Shown here piece after piece: positions 7,622-16,324 of a stretch of DNA of 64,000 nt (its first letter is position 1; each line of letters starts with the position of its first letter). Made by a program: the position numbers and the translations under genes. The notes beneath the pieces are model-generated. The model saw nothing but the letters and a program-made list of their open reading frames with translations, was not told the DNA's origin and made no database searches. Origin of the DNA: Desulfitobacterium sp050251735 (GTDB lineage: Bacteria; Bacillota; Desulfitobacteriia; Desulfitobacteriales; Desulfitobacteriaceae); the NCBI GenBank assembly GCA_050251735.1, contig JBFWMF010000003.1:1-64000 (forward strand). Direction: 5' to 3'.

Positions 7622-8614
7622 TTATTTAACTAGACCAATTTCTTTTAATACTTTTAGATCGTTATCAGCTTGTGCGTATACCATTTTAGTGAATTCCTCA
7701 GTGCTACTGTATCCTTCAAGCATTGCAGCATCTTCAATGTATTTCTTCCACTCTGGGTCTTGAGTCATATTTTTAAACCCTTCATCTAATGCTTTAACAA
7801 CGTTTTCCGGGGTGTCCTTTTTCACTAAGATTCCACGCCAGTGGTATTTAGTAAGGTCAGGCAAGTCTTTTGAAGCAAAGGTTGGAATGTCAGGAAACTG
7901 TTCTAGTGGATCATGAGAGGAAACAGCTAAAGCAATTACTTTACTCTGCGAACTTGGAAGAAGGCTGGCATTTGAAAGTGTAGCATCTAGATGACCGCCC
8001 ATTGTTGCGACTAAGGCGTCATTTCCGCTATCAAAGCTAATCCATTTAATTTTAATATCTACTTGCTTTGCAAAGGTTTCGGCAAAGATATGATGTGGAG
8101 TTCCTGTACCATAGCCACCAACTGTCAATTCACCGGGTTTCTCTTTAGCCGCAGCGATAAATTCTTCAATTGTCTTATAAGGACTATCCTTACCTACATA
8201 TAATACAAATGGGTCATTCTGGAGTTGGCTGACATAAATAAAATCTTTATAAGTATACTGTGCACCAGGCAATTGGAGGACTGATGTAATTCCTGTAGCT
8301 TCACCATGGATAGTATATCCATTAGCTGGTTGGGATTGAGTATAGGCTAACGCTACGTTGCCGCTTCCACCGGTCTTATTGAGGACAGTTACTGTTGTTC
8401 CAAAATATTTATCTCCTAGTTTGGAAATGATACGCGCCATAACGTCAATAGAAGCACCTGGGCTTGAGGGAATAACGATTGAAATGGGTTTTGTAAACTC
8501 CACTTTACCATCATTCGCATTGGTCTGAGCTGTTTGATTAGATCCACACCCCGAGAGTAAAAGTAACCCTATAACAAGCAGAGATACAATGCTAAATAAC
8601 TTATTCTTTTTCAT
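7622..8614 (-). CDS. tctC: Tripartite tricarboxylate transporter, substrate-binding lipoprotein TctC
   Basis: A 330-residue lipoprotein with a hydrophobic signal ending in LLLLSGC (lipid attachment at C23), then a Bug/TctC-type periplasmic-binding fold. The ligand-loop signature is SIVIPSSPGASIDVMARIIS around residues 45-64, and a second one, GGYGTGTPHHIFAE, lies near 165-178. In the family the conserved Asp and backbone loops hold a carboxylate through bridging waters. As a Gram-positive-style lipoprotein it would sit on the outer face of the membrane. It is separated from the mutase gene by about 60 bp and has a strong GGAGGC sequence before ATG 8614. It is the best candidate for identifying the pathway substrate by binding assay. 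Confidence 0.92.
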   Translation of the reverse strand: MKKNKLFSIVSLLVIGLLLLSGCGSNQTAQTNANDGKVEFTKPISIVIPSSPGASIDVMARIISKLGDKYFGTTVTVLNKTGGSGNVALAYTQSQPANGYTIHGEATGITSVLQLPGAQYTYKDFIYVSQLQNDPFVLYVGKDSPYKTIEEFIAAAKEKPGELTVGGYGTGTPHHIFAETFAKQVDIKIKWISFDSGNDALVATMGGHLDATLSNASLLPSSQSKVIALAVSSHDPLEQFPDIPTFASKDLPDLTKYHWRGILVKKDTPENVVKALDEGFKNMTQDPEWKKYIEDAAMLEGYSSTEEFTKMVYAQADNDLKVLKEIGLVK

Positions 8615-8675
8615 AAGATTGGCCTCCTTTTATATAACCATTGTTATTTGCTTATGCCCACAAGATCAAGCTGAT

Positions 8676-10139
8676 TTAAAATGTTAGAGATTGTCCTTTA
8701 GCAATAATCATTAAATCCTCAACTAAACTGTCATACTCAGATATACCTTTTTTCTTCTCCATCTTTTGGTCTAGTTGTTCTTTATGATATTCCATCACCT
8801 CCTTTGGAATAGGCACATTACCTGGATCAAGATAGCGAACTGCCCCTGTATGATCCCTAGCGCCTAATACCTTACCCTTAACACTGAGATTCGGGCTCCA
8901 CGGACAATCCAAAATACCATGATCAAAACCTATGACAGCACCTTTAGCTACATCTCCTTCCCCTAGTTCTAAAGCTCTATTTAAAATAGATCTTGCCTCT
9001 TTCTTAAGTAGTTCTTTTTCGAATTTGAACTCCTCTGTTTGGGGGTACCTATTTTTACCGATAATATTCAAAACTTGTCTTGTTACAAGAGTAGCCATTG
9101 CATTATTCTTTTCAGTAGGAACTGCTATAGCCTCATCAATTGTCTTAATAGACACGCCCTGAACACCCGCTAGGCCTGCGGCAGCTGCCACAGCACCAAT
9201 TGTTCCATATGCAAGTGCTTCGTTTTCCGGGAACGGACCACCATAGGAGAGAAGTGTTGTAAACAAATTAACGTCTTTATAATTGAAACGCTCTAAGTAC
9301 TCAGTACAAATTTCCGTTAGTGCGGCAACCGCTACAGCATCCTGAAGGAAATTTAATTGCGCACTATGCCCAAGACCATAATACTTAACTCCTTGCTCAG
9401 CAGCTAAAAGTGCATCTATTGTGTTTAATGCGATTTCCACACTTGGGGGAACTAAAACCCAAGTTAAAAATCCCGCTGTTTCACGGTAGATAGAAATCCC
9501 CTTTTCTTGGTAAACACTGACTAATCTATCAACATATTGATAGTTCTTAATTCCTTGCTCAATTGAAACGTGTTTGCTATAAGCAACTGGAACACATATT
9601 CCCGATCCCAAATACCCCGTAAAACCAGATGCAATACTAATTTCTGCATTTAGGCATGGCAAAGGATTTCCACCAAGTGCATACAGCGGTCTATTAGTTG
9701 CCTCTTGAAGTTTCCTACCATTCTTAACCCCATGGTTAACTGTCGGATATCCATTTATCCCCAGCTTATTTCCCTTTCGGCAAAACTCCAAACCCTTTTC
9801 AACGTCGGCAAATCTTTCTGAACGTGTATAACTATCGGTTGTAACAGGAAGCAATACATGTTCATCACCCTCGTTCTCTAGGGTTTTGTGGAGATTGATC
9901 ATATCATCTAATAATGGAAATCCACCGCGTGGTTGAGAAAGGCATATTCCTTTTTCCTTCGCTTCTAGCACTTTTGGCACTACGAATTTATTCTCACCTA
10001 GTGTTTTTAAATACTCCGCAGATTCCTCTATATCTACTTCAGCGCCTGTAGCCCAACGACCAAGTACTTCTTTGCGGGTTTTATAAAACTGTTCATCGTC
10101 CCATCGTTTATTTGTTATCTTTGGATTAGTCTCCATCAA
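8676..10139 (-). CDS. glmE: Glutamate mutase epsilon-like subunit with altered substrate pocket
   Basis: A 487-residue homologue of methylaspartate mutase catalytic subunit GlmE (483 residues in Clostridium cochlearium), a TIM barrel that binds adenosylcobalamin together with GlmS and runs a carbon-skeleton rearrangement by radical chemistry. It aligns end to end. Of the residues that hold glutamate in GlmE, R66 and R100 are kept (R71 in SQPRGG, R106 in SYTRSERF) and Y181 is kept (Y187). R149 has become L155, its neighbour H150 is G156, E171 is L177 and Y177 is V183. Loss of the amino-binding Glu and one claw Arg suggests a substrate without the amino-acid head group. The GlmE reference residues are recalled, not aligned by software. 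It overlaps glmL by 14 bp and was probably recruited for a non-glutamate substrate. Confidence 0.88.
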   Translation of the reverse strand: MMETNPKITNKRWDDEQFYKTRKEVLGRWATGAEVDIEESAEYLKTLGENKFVVPKVLEAKEKGICLSQPRGGFPLLDDMINLHKTLENEGDEHVLLPVTTDSYTRSERFADVEKGLEFCRKGNKLGINGYPTVNHGVKNGRKLQEATNRPLYALGGNPLPCLNAEISIASGFTGYLGSGICVPVAYSKHVSIEQGIKNYQYVDRLVSVYQEKGISIYRETAGFLTWVLVPPSVEIALNTIDALLAAEQGVKYYGLGHSAQLNFLQDAVAVAALTEICTEYLERFNYKDVNLFTTLLSYGGPFPENEALAYGTIGAVAAAAGLAGVQGVSIKTIDEAIAVPTEKNNAMATLVTRQVLNIIGKNRYPQTEEFKFEKELLKKEARSILNRALELGEGDVAKGAVIGFDHGILDCPWSPNLSVKGKVLGARDHTGAVRYLDPGNVPIPKEVMEYHKEQLDQKMEKKKGISEYDSLVEDLMIIAKGQSLTF

Positions 10140-11529
10140 CTTTCAACTCCTCTAGGTATTTCTTGGCAATACGCAATGCTTTTTGGGGAAAGACCTCTGA
10201 CAAGAGGCCGCAGGCATAGAGTATATACTTCTCATCTAGCAAGAAGTTAGCTCGTATGGGTTTGAGATTCTGAGGCTTCTGATGATTGCGGCAAGCCATC
10301 TCCAAAATTGATCTCGGACAAGGATTGTTAACTAAAGGACCACCAGTGCCGATAACATAGTTAATTTCTAGTAAGTTCTTACCTTCCTGAATATACACTT
10401 TTTCAAAAGGCATCTGCACTTCTTGGATACTTCCTACATGCCTATCTGTAGCTATATCAACTGCTGCCTTAGCTAATGCTGTATCTAATTCTTGATCAAC
10501 ACTTGTAATGGGTACAGTTTTCGGATGTAATTTCAAGTGATTTACTTTATCCAACAAGTCTGGAATGGCTCCCCTTAGATACAACTGAAAATATTTTTCT
10601 CCAACTGTCGATACTATTGAATGTGCGTTGTAACGTACTCCTAGATCACCCTCTACAGATCGTTTCGCATATGGCTCTTTTAAGCCTTTTAGAGTCGCCC
10701 CCTGTAAGACAGTCCCCGAACCAATCGAATGAACATCAGTCGTAGCTCCTCCTACGTCAACTAGCATTAGTTCTCCTAACCCTTCCTCATCTCCGTAACC
10801 ATCAGCGATTAGCTGGGCGGCTTTAAGGACTGCCGTAGGAGTTGGCATCACTACGGGACTTGCAAATTGTTTTGCTTTTTCTAGACCTTTTGCATCTACA
10901 ATTCTCTTAATAAAAACTTCTCTAATTGCCGAACGGACCTTTTCTACATTTAAAACACCTAATTCAGGCATCACATTCTCAGTCACTATTACTTCCTTGC
11001 CTTTGCCGAGCAATATTTCACTACATTTTTCTGCGACTACTTTATTCCCGGCATAAACAAAAGGAGCATTGACACTTGACTTAGACAGCATTTGGGCGTT
11101 ATTGATAACCACTTTTTTATTTCCTCCATCAGTGCCTCCACAAAGAAGCACTATATCAGGGGATAAACCTTCAATTTTGACAATTTCATCATTTGTCAGC
11201 TCGTAGGCGAAAGTTCCAACTAAATTAGCTCCTGCCCCGAGCGCTGCTCTCTTGGCAGCTTCTAAAGTGAGTTGTGGAACTAGCCCCACAGCCACCATCT
11301 TGAGACCTCCTGCCGCACTACTTGAGGCAAGCTTGAGAGAATAATCTTGATGGCCTATTTGGAGTTCCAATTTCTCTAATGCTGTGAATAAACCAATTGT
11401 AATATCCTCGATTGTTGTATTTGACATTGCCTTGCCGATTAACTCTTCAGCATCCAAATCGAAGACCGCGAGTTTGGTAAAAGTACTACCAAAGTCTATT
11501 AACAAAGCTAGGTTATTCACTGTTACCAC
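10126..11529 (-). CDS. glmL: GlmL/MutL-type B12-mutase reactivase (ASKHA ATPase)
   Basis: A 467-residue member of the MutL/GlmL family of actin-like ATPases. Phosphate-1 motif LALLIDFGSTFTKLAVFDLD is at the N-terminus, phosphate-2 MLVDVGGATTDVHSIGSG near residues 259-276, and a glycine-rich segment YVIGTGGPLVNN near 392. In glutamate-fermenting clostridia this protein accompanies the mutase and is thought to exchange inactivated cobalamin. It overlaps glmS by 17 bp and glmE by 14 bp, which points to tight co-translation. Presence of a dedicated reactivase supports a real, mechanism-inactivated radical mutase. Confidence 0.9.
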   Translation of the reverse strand: MVTVNNLALLIDFGSTFTKLAVFDLDAEELIGKAMSNTTIEDITIGLFTALEKLELQIGHQDYSLKLASSSAAGGLKMVAVGLVPQLTLEAAKRAALGAGANLVGTFAYELTNDEIVKIEGLSPDIVLLCGGTDGGNKKVVINNAQMLSKSSVNAPFVYAGNKVVAEKCSEILLGKGKEVIVTENVMPELGVLNVEKVRSAIREVFIKRIVDAKGLEKAKQFASPVVMPTPTAVLKAAQLIADGYGDEEGLGELMLVDVGGATTDVHSIGSGTVLQGATLKGLKEPYAKRSVEGDLGVRYNAHSIVSTVGEKYFQLYLRGAIPDLLDKVNHLKLHPKTVPITSVDQELDTALAKAAVDIATDRHVGSIQEVQMPFEKVYIQEGKNLLEINYVIGTGGPLVNNPCPRSILEMACRNHQKPQNLKPIRANFLLDEKYILYACGLLSEVFPQKALRIAKKYLEELKVDGD

Positions 11530-11962
11530 CTTTTCTTAACGCTAAATCTTCCTCTAAATCTTTAATGGCCGAAGAAGGGCTTGTTCCTGGTGGATAAACT
11601 CGATTAAAGCCCATAGCTTTAAATTTATCAACAGTTGAAGGCCATTCTTTTTCCTGATACTCTGCGCAGATATTGCCACCTAGATATAGGAGAATATTGT
11701 CCAGTCCTACTTCGAGAAACTTTTCTCTAAAATTGGCACAATCTAGCTCGGCCTGCCCATAAATTGACGATACCATGATTGCATCTGCATTGGTTTCGAC
11801 AGCTGCACGAACAAACTCTTCCTGGCTAACAAAAGCACCTAAAGGAACAACCTCATATCCTGCTTGATTGCACGCATGCTGAACAATACGAGTTCCTATT
11901 ACATGGGTATCTGCGCCGATTGTACCTGTAATTACGATTCCCTTTTTCTCCACTACTTTCAC
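11513..11962 (-). CDS. glmS: B12-binding small subunit of the mutase (GlmS-like)
   Basis: A 149-residue Rossmann-type cobalamin-binding protein, slightly longer than typical GlmS (137). The base-off/His-on signature is complete: GADTHVIG supplies D-x-H-x-x-G with the cobalt-coordinating His near residue 20, followed by the VSSIYGQAE (S-x-L region) and YLGGNI (GG) motifs. It holds adenosylcobalamin against the GlmE-like barrel. It lies about 60 bp after the SDR gene in operon B. B12-binding residues are conserved, in contrast to the substrate pocket of the partner subunit. Confidence 0.93.
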   Translation of the reverse strand: MKVVEKKGIVITGTIGADTHVIGTRIVQHACNQAGYEVVPLGAFVSQEEFVRAAVETNADAIMVSSIYGQAELDCANFREKFLEVGLDNILLYLGGNICAEYQEKEWPSTVDKFKAMGFNRVYPPGTSPSSAIKDLEEDLALRKGGNSE

Positions 11963-12023
11963 TCCCGAAAATAATTTATTTAAGAGCCCTTGATTGAAAA
12001 ATTCTAAAGCAAGTAAATGCTTA

Positions 12024-12827
12024 TTACTTCTTCTTCCTTTTTTGCTCGTATTTATCGTTACTCATCCAACCTAATAAACCACCACCATCGACATCAAGAG
12101 CAACTCCACAAATCATATCTGCATTATCCGAAGCTAAGAACAAACAAGCATCTGCCATATCTTCGGAACTGCAGAACTTTCCTCTGGGTATATAGGTTAA
12201 TCTTTCTTTCAACGTTTCTGGTGTTGCAATTCTCTCTAATAAGGGTGTCATGGTTGCACCTGGACATACACTATTTACATTAATGCCGTAAGGGGCTAGC
12301 TCATAGGCCAACTGTCTTGTAAAGCCAAGGACTCCCTCTTTCGCCGCGGTATAGTTTCCGCTACCATTAAAGCTAATACGTTTCGCTGCATTTGAAGACA
12401 TATTGATGATTTTTCCATAGCTGTTTCCTTTCATAACAGGAATAACGGCTTTGCAACATAAGAAAATTCCAGTTAGATCAACGTCGATGACCCTTCTCCA
12501 ATCTTCTTCAGACATATCTTCTATCATAATCGGGCCAGTAGAAATTCCAGCATTATTTATGAGAATATCAACAGTACCCCATTTCTCAATGGTTGTATCC
12601 ACCATTAGTTTAACATCTGCGCTATTAGCGACATTTACCTTAATAGCCTCGGTTACTCCACCATTGTCACTAATTTCCTTGACTGTTGCTTCTGCAGCTT
12701 CAAGATTCCAGTCCGCTATCATTACCTTCGCGCCTTCTCTAGCAAAAGCTACAGCTATTGCTTTACCAATTCCCATTCCCCCACCTGTTACGATCACTAC
12801 TTTGTCACTGAATTGTAAATCCTTCAT
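12024..12827 (-). CDS. Short-chain dehydrogenase/reductase, first gene of operon B
   Basis: A 267-residue classical SDR. Cofactor motif VTGGGMGIGKAIA (TGxxxGxG) is at residues 13-25, NNAG follows at about 90, and the catalytic tetrad includes the Ser in the NAAKRISFNG zone and Y-x-x-x-K in GNYTAAKEG. An acidic residue after strand 2 (IADWNLE) favours NAD over NADP. It probably oxidises a hydroxy acid or reduces a keto acid. It ends in a very basic tail (EQKRKKK). The ATG follows GGAGGGAAATTTAA, and a sigma-54 promoter lies about 135 bp upstream. The last 40 codons are duplicated at 19798-19927, evidence for a former paralogue. Confidence 0.88.
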   Translation of the reverse strand: MKDLQFSDKVVIVTGGGMGIGKAIAVAFAREGAKVMIADWNLEAAEATVKEISDNGGVTEAIKVNVANSADVKLMVDTTIEKWGTVDILINNAGISTGPIMIEDMSEEDWRRVIDVDLTGIFLCCKAVIPVMKGNSYGKIINMSSNAAKRISFNGSGNYTAAKEGVLGFTRQLAYELAPYGINVNSVCPGATMTPLLERIATPETLKERLTYIPRGKFCSSEDMADACLFLASDNADMICGVALDVDGGGLLGWMSNDKYEQKRKKK

Positions 12828-12960
12828 TTAAATTTCCCTCCATCTCATATTGTTGACGATAAATACATTTATTAAGATTAAAAAATGGACTTCTGCTTAA
12901 GCATTTCCTCCTCTCGATACCATATGGTTTGAGTATTGGAATAACATTAAACAAATATAA

Positions 12961-12976
12961 TGCAAAAACCGTGCCA
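12961..12976 (-). promoter_or_regulatory. Sigma-54 (-24/-12) promoter of operon B
   Basis: On the minus strand this reads TGGCACGGTTTTTGCA, that is TGGCAC-N5-TTGCA, a full match to the RpoN consensus including the invariant GG and GC. It lies about 135 bp before the SDR start and below an inverted repeat at 13049-13083. The long leader (roughly 120 nt) has no recognisable riboswitch. Confidence 0.9.
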
Positions 12977-13048
12977 AGTTATTTGAGAAATTAAACCTTT
13001 AATTTGTGCAATATAGGATAAGCTGATTATGATTATTCATTTTTTAAA

Positions 13049-13083
13049 TGTAGCGAATCAGCATAGTGTTGTCATTCGATACA
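13049..13083. promoter_or_regulatory. Upstream activator site for operon B (inverted repeat)
   Basis: TGTAGCGAAT and ATTCGATACA form an inverted repeat with a 15-nt spacer that contains GTTGTC. The same arrangement occurs at 20268-20303, at nearly the same distance (73 versus 74 bp) from the second -24/-12 promoter. Location and symmetry fit the enhancer of a sigma-54 activator, presumably the regulator encoded at 20817-22796. Confidence 0.8.
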
Positions 13084-13115
13084 CTGCAGTACCAACACAG
13101 TTAGTGTACAGTTAC

Positions 13116-15125
13116 CTATGACCTTTCATTTAAAATTATTGCAAGATGATATGCATCGTGAATGGTTTCCATTATTTTTCCTATTTCAGCACTATCACCA
13201 ATGGAATATACTTTTATACCTTTTTGCCTAAGAGCATCTACCAATTGAATGTTCATATTTGGATACCGTGGAGTGGATGCGATATATAAATCTGCTATTA
13301 AATCTTCAGTCAAGTCTCCTTGTCTTATCCTTAAACATTTAGAATTCAAGACTTCTCTTTTGTTCACTCTATCTTTAACAATTACTTGGGACTCTTTAAG
13401 TTGACATATTAATTCGTATCTACTCAACGGCTCCATATCTTGTGCTAAAGCCGTCCTATTTCTTTGAGTAACAAGGACAGTCTCTACTCCGCCTTGCGCA
13501 GCCATGAGTGCAATTTCACAAGCAACTGCCCCACCTCCAGATATAACTACCTTTTTAATTTTCGGTATCAAAAATTTAGTTGGTTTTATCAAGAATTCGT
13601 CACTACTAATAAAACTGTTTAGACCATAGTTTTCAGGTTGCCTGGTTTTGGAACCTGTAGCCATTACAACAACACCAAAACTATCAAGTACATCGCTATT
13701 ATTCTCTGTTATCTCGGTATTAAGGGAAATCTTAAAGGGGAGTTTAGAAGCTTCTGCTTCTAAATACTTAATTAACCAATTAATTTTTTGTTTGCCAGGT
13801 GGTACAACCGCCAAACGTAGTTGTCCACTAACAATTTGGCTATTTCTTTCAAATAGCTCTACATCATGGCCTGACTTTGTCGCCAAAATAGCGAAGGAGA
13901 TACCAGCTAACCCTCCTCCAACAACTGCAATCCTTTTGCTATGGGTTGGGTTAATATTTAAGTTCTGAATTCTGTGTTCACGACCTGTTAATGGGTTCAC
14001 AGCACATCTTAGTTGCCTACTTAAAAAAGTACGATTCCGAGAGCAACCTACCCTACAAGAAATACATGGACAAATCAATTCCGATTCACCTTTTTCTACT
14101 TTAGCTACCCAATTTGGGTCAGCAAGTAAAGCACGTCCTAATGCAACATAATCAGCATAGCCATTACTCAAAATCTCTTCTGCTATAACTGGAGTTCTAA
14201 TGACACCAACAGTAATTACAGGTATACTAATTTCTTTTTTAATAGCTGCGGCTAGGTAGGCTTTCCACCCTTCTGGATAATTAGAAGGTTCTATAGTTAT
14301 TGCACTTGACTTTGATAAGCCAAATCGATTTGCGCCAGCGCTCACATGAATCCCGTCAATACCCTCTTCTTCTAAAGCCTTTACGATCTCTATTGTTTCT
14401 TCTATTTGGCGCCCATTTATTAGGAACTCATCACCACTAATACGAAAAAGTATAGCAAATTCTTTTCCTACGCTCTGTCTAATTTTCCGTACAATCTCTA
14501 GGGCAAAACGAGCACGTTTCATGGTCGTTCCACCGTAGTCGTCTTTGCGCAAATTCATCACCGGAGATAGGAACTGTGCCACTAAATATGCATGAGCGCC
14601 ATGAATTTCAACACCATCGAATCCTGCCCTTTTTGCCCGTACTGCAGCCTTGTTATATAAATCAATTAGCTCTGTGATTTCTTCTAAATCCAACTCTCTC
14701 GGAAAATTCTCTAGTGTGCGATATGGAACCCTTGAAGGTGCAACCGGTGTTATCCCCTCAGGAATATTATGAGCATTGCCACCCGAGTGACTAATTTGTA
14801 TTATGGCCCTTGCCCCATATTGTTTAATACATTCGGCCAATTTGCTTAACCCAGGTATAAAAATATCACCATCAATTCTTAATTGAATAGCGCCATTGCT
14901 CCCGCGTGGGTACTCGATACACGTGCTTTCAACTATTATTGTACCAACTCCACCTTTTGCTCTGGCAGTATAATATGCAATTAAGTCATCACTCACTTCA
15001 CCGTTAGCACTAGCCAAATTATTTCCCATAGGAGCCATTATAACCCTATTACGAGTCTTTAGTTGTCCTATTGATCCAGGTTTTAATAAGTTTTCATATG
15101 TCAGTGATCCATAGAATTCTTTCAT
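13116..15125 (-). CDS. Old-yellow-enzyme type enoate / 2,4-dienoyl-CoA reductase-like flavoprotein
   Basis: A 669-residue protein of the FadH/enoate-reductase family. Residues 1-370 form the FMN TIM barrel with GFDGVEIHGAHAYLVAQFLS and the RKDDYGG signature. A 4Fe-4S segment CISCRVGC plus a later Cys (QLRCAVNP) follows. A two-Rossmann FAD/NAD(P)H domain begins with VVGGGLAGISFAI near 400 and VVISGGGAVACEIALM near 535. Such enzymes reduce activated C=C bonds of enoates or dienoyl-CoA, or demethylate amines. Here it would reduce an unsaturated carboxylic intermediate. It overlaps the AbrB gene by 4 bp and is the last gene of operon A. Confidence 0.88.
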   Translation of the reverse strand: MKEFYGSLTYENLLKPGSIGQLKTRNRVIMAPMGNNLASANGEVSDDLIAYYTARAKGGVGTIIVESTCIEYPRGSNGAIQLRIDGDIFIPGLSKLAECIKQYGARAIIQISHSGGNAHNIPEGITPVAPSRVPYRTLENFPRELDLEEITELIDLYNKAAVRAKRAGFDGVEIHGAHAYLVAQFLSPVMNLRKDDYGGTTMKRARFALEIVRKIRQSVGKEFAILFRISGDEFLINGRQIEETIEIVKALEEEGIDGIHVSAGANRFGLSKSSAITIEPSNYPEGWKAYLAAAIKKEISIPVITVGVIRTPVIAEEILSNGYADYVALGRALLADPNWVAKVEKGESELICPCISCRVGCSRNRTFLSRQLRCAVNPLTGREHRIQNLNINPTHSKRIAVVGGGLAGISFAILATKSGHDVELFERNSQIVSGQLRLAVVPPGKQKINWLIKYLEAEASKLPFKISLNTEITENNSDVLDSFGVVVMATGSKTRQPENYGLNSFISSDEFLIKPTKFLIPKIKKVVISGGGAVACEIALMAAQGGVETVLVTQRNRTALAQDMEPLSRYELICQLKESQVIVKDRVNKREVLNSKCLRIRQGDLTEDLIADLYIASTPRYPNMNIQLVDALRQKGIKVYSIGDSAEIGKIMETIHDAYHLAIILNERS

Positions 15126-16201
15126 CCTGAGCCTCCTTTTAGTCTTATCATCCCTACTTTAAAACGTTTAACAATCCAACTGGATGCAGGAACAACCAGA
15201 AGCAAAACAAAGAGTAATCTAAAAAATTGAAATGCAATTACTTTTGGAAGGTCAGCATGAACTGCCATTGCAGTTAAGCCCATCTCCGCCATACCACCAG
15301 GTGCTGTACTTATAAAGGCCGTTAAGAAACTCATCTGTGCTACTTGTGTTAGATGGTAATCTATTAATAGGGTAGCAATTAGTATGCCTATAACACTAAG
15401 AAAGCTAAGTGCCGAGATTCTCTTCCAGTTGCTAAGAGTGTTAATATTAATCGTGCTACCTATTCGAATACTAACAAAGATCTGAGCAATATTGACGATG
15501 GTTGCCGGCAGCTCTGGGGCACTTACTCCAAATAATAATATGATAGCTGTGATAATAAGTGGGAGTATTACATACAGAGTTCCCGATGTTTTAAAAAACT
15601 TCGTGATTATAAGTATAAGGATAGCTATAATCGTAAAATATAAGAACAAAATCTTTAAATCATGAATAGTCAAAAAATTTGTAGTATTAGATACAATTTC
15701 TACTTGATCAGATAAGGCGTGAAACGATATGAAGGGAACAACTATAACCACTGTAAAGACGCGAATAGTTTGCATTAATGTTATTGCACCAATATCCGCA
15801 CCTTCAATTTCTTCACATATTGAGGCCATTTGATGGAGCCCTGCAGGTAAACTTCCAAAAACACTTGTAGATAAACTGAGACCACAAAATCGCCAGGTGA
15901 CTAAACCTCCTAACAAACACAACACAATATTACCTATAGTTACAAGAAATAAAATGGGTAATAAAGCTATAATTTCTTTTGCTGTTTCTGGTGTGAATGT
16001 CCTGCCCATAATATAACCGAGAATAACCATACCAGTATTGCGAATTCGAACAGGCCAAAAGATATCGGTTTTCAGCCACATTTTAGCAATAACAGTACTT
16101 ATCAATGGACCTAAGGTCCACGGAATGGGTGTATTGATAATACTAAAAATCCAACCGCCAATTCCTCCTATCAAAAAAGCCTTTAAGAGTTTCATCATCA
16201 T
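15122..16201 (-). CDS. AbrB-family (AmoA-like) membrane protein
   Basis: A 359-residue hydrophobic protein with about 10 helices and the internal duplication of the AbrB/COG3180 family. The repeated motif appears as PIPWTLGPLISTVIAK with VFGSLPAGLHQM in the first half and FISTAPGGMAEMGLTAMAVH in the second half. Members are often called ammonia monooxygenase or AidB regulator, labels without good support. A transporter for an organic acid is plausible, since the genes often sit next to TTT or TRAP systems and catabolic genes. It is translationally coupled to the downstream reductase. Confidence 0.75.
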   Translation of the reverse strand: MMMKLLKAFLIGGIGGWIFSIINTPIPWTLGPLISTVIAKMWLKTDIFWPVRIRNTGMVILGYIMGRTFTPETAKEIIALLPILFLVTIGNIVLCLLGGLVTWRFCGLSLSTSVFGSLPAGLHQMASICEEIEGADIGAITLMQTIRVFTVVIVVPFISFHALSDQVEIVSNTTNFLTIHDLKILFLYFTIIAILILIITKFFKTSGTLYVILPLIITAIILLFGVSAPELPATIVNIAQIFVSIRIGSTININTLSNWKRISALSFLSVIGILIATLLIDYHLTQVAQMSFLTAFISTAPGGMAEMGLTAMAVHADLPKVIAFQFFRLLFVLLLVVPASSWIVKRFKVGMIRLKGGSG

Positions 16202-16281
16202 GAAGTCACCTATTTCCCAGTTATTCTATGTGTTAAAAAATCTGATTTAGCCATTGAATAACATTTCATTAAAACATTATA

Positions 16282-16304
16282 GGGGAAACCTAAATGGTCT
16301 CCCC
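16282..16304 (-). other. Intercistronic hairpin after the glycyl-radical enzyme gene
   Basis: On the minus strand GGGGAGACC and GGTTTCCCC pair (8 of 9) around ATTTA, 21 bp past the enzyme stop. Only a weak T-rich stretch follows (TATAATGTTTTAAT). It may stabilise the upstream message or partly terminate before the AbrB gene. Confidence 0.45.
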
Positions 16305-16324
16305 ATATACAGTTAACTATATTA

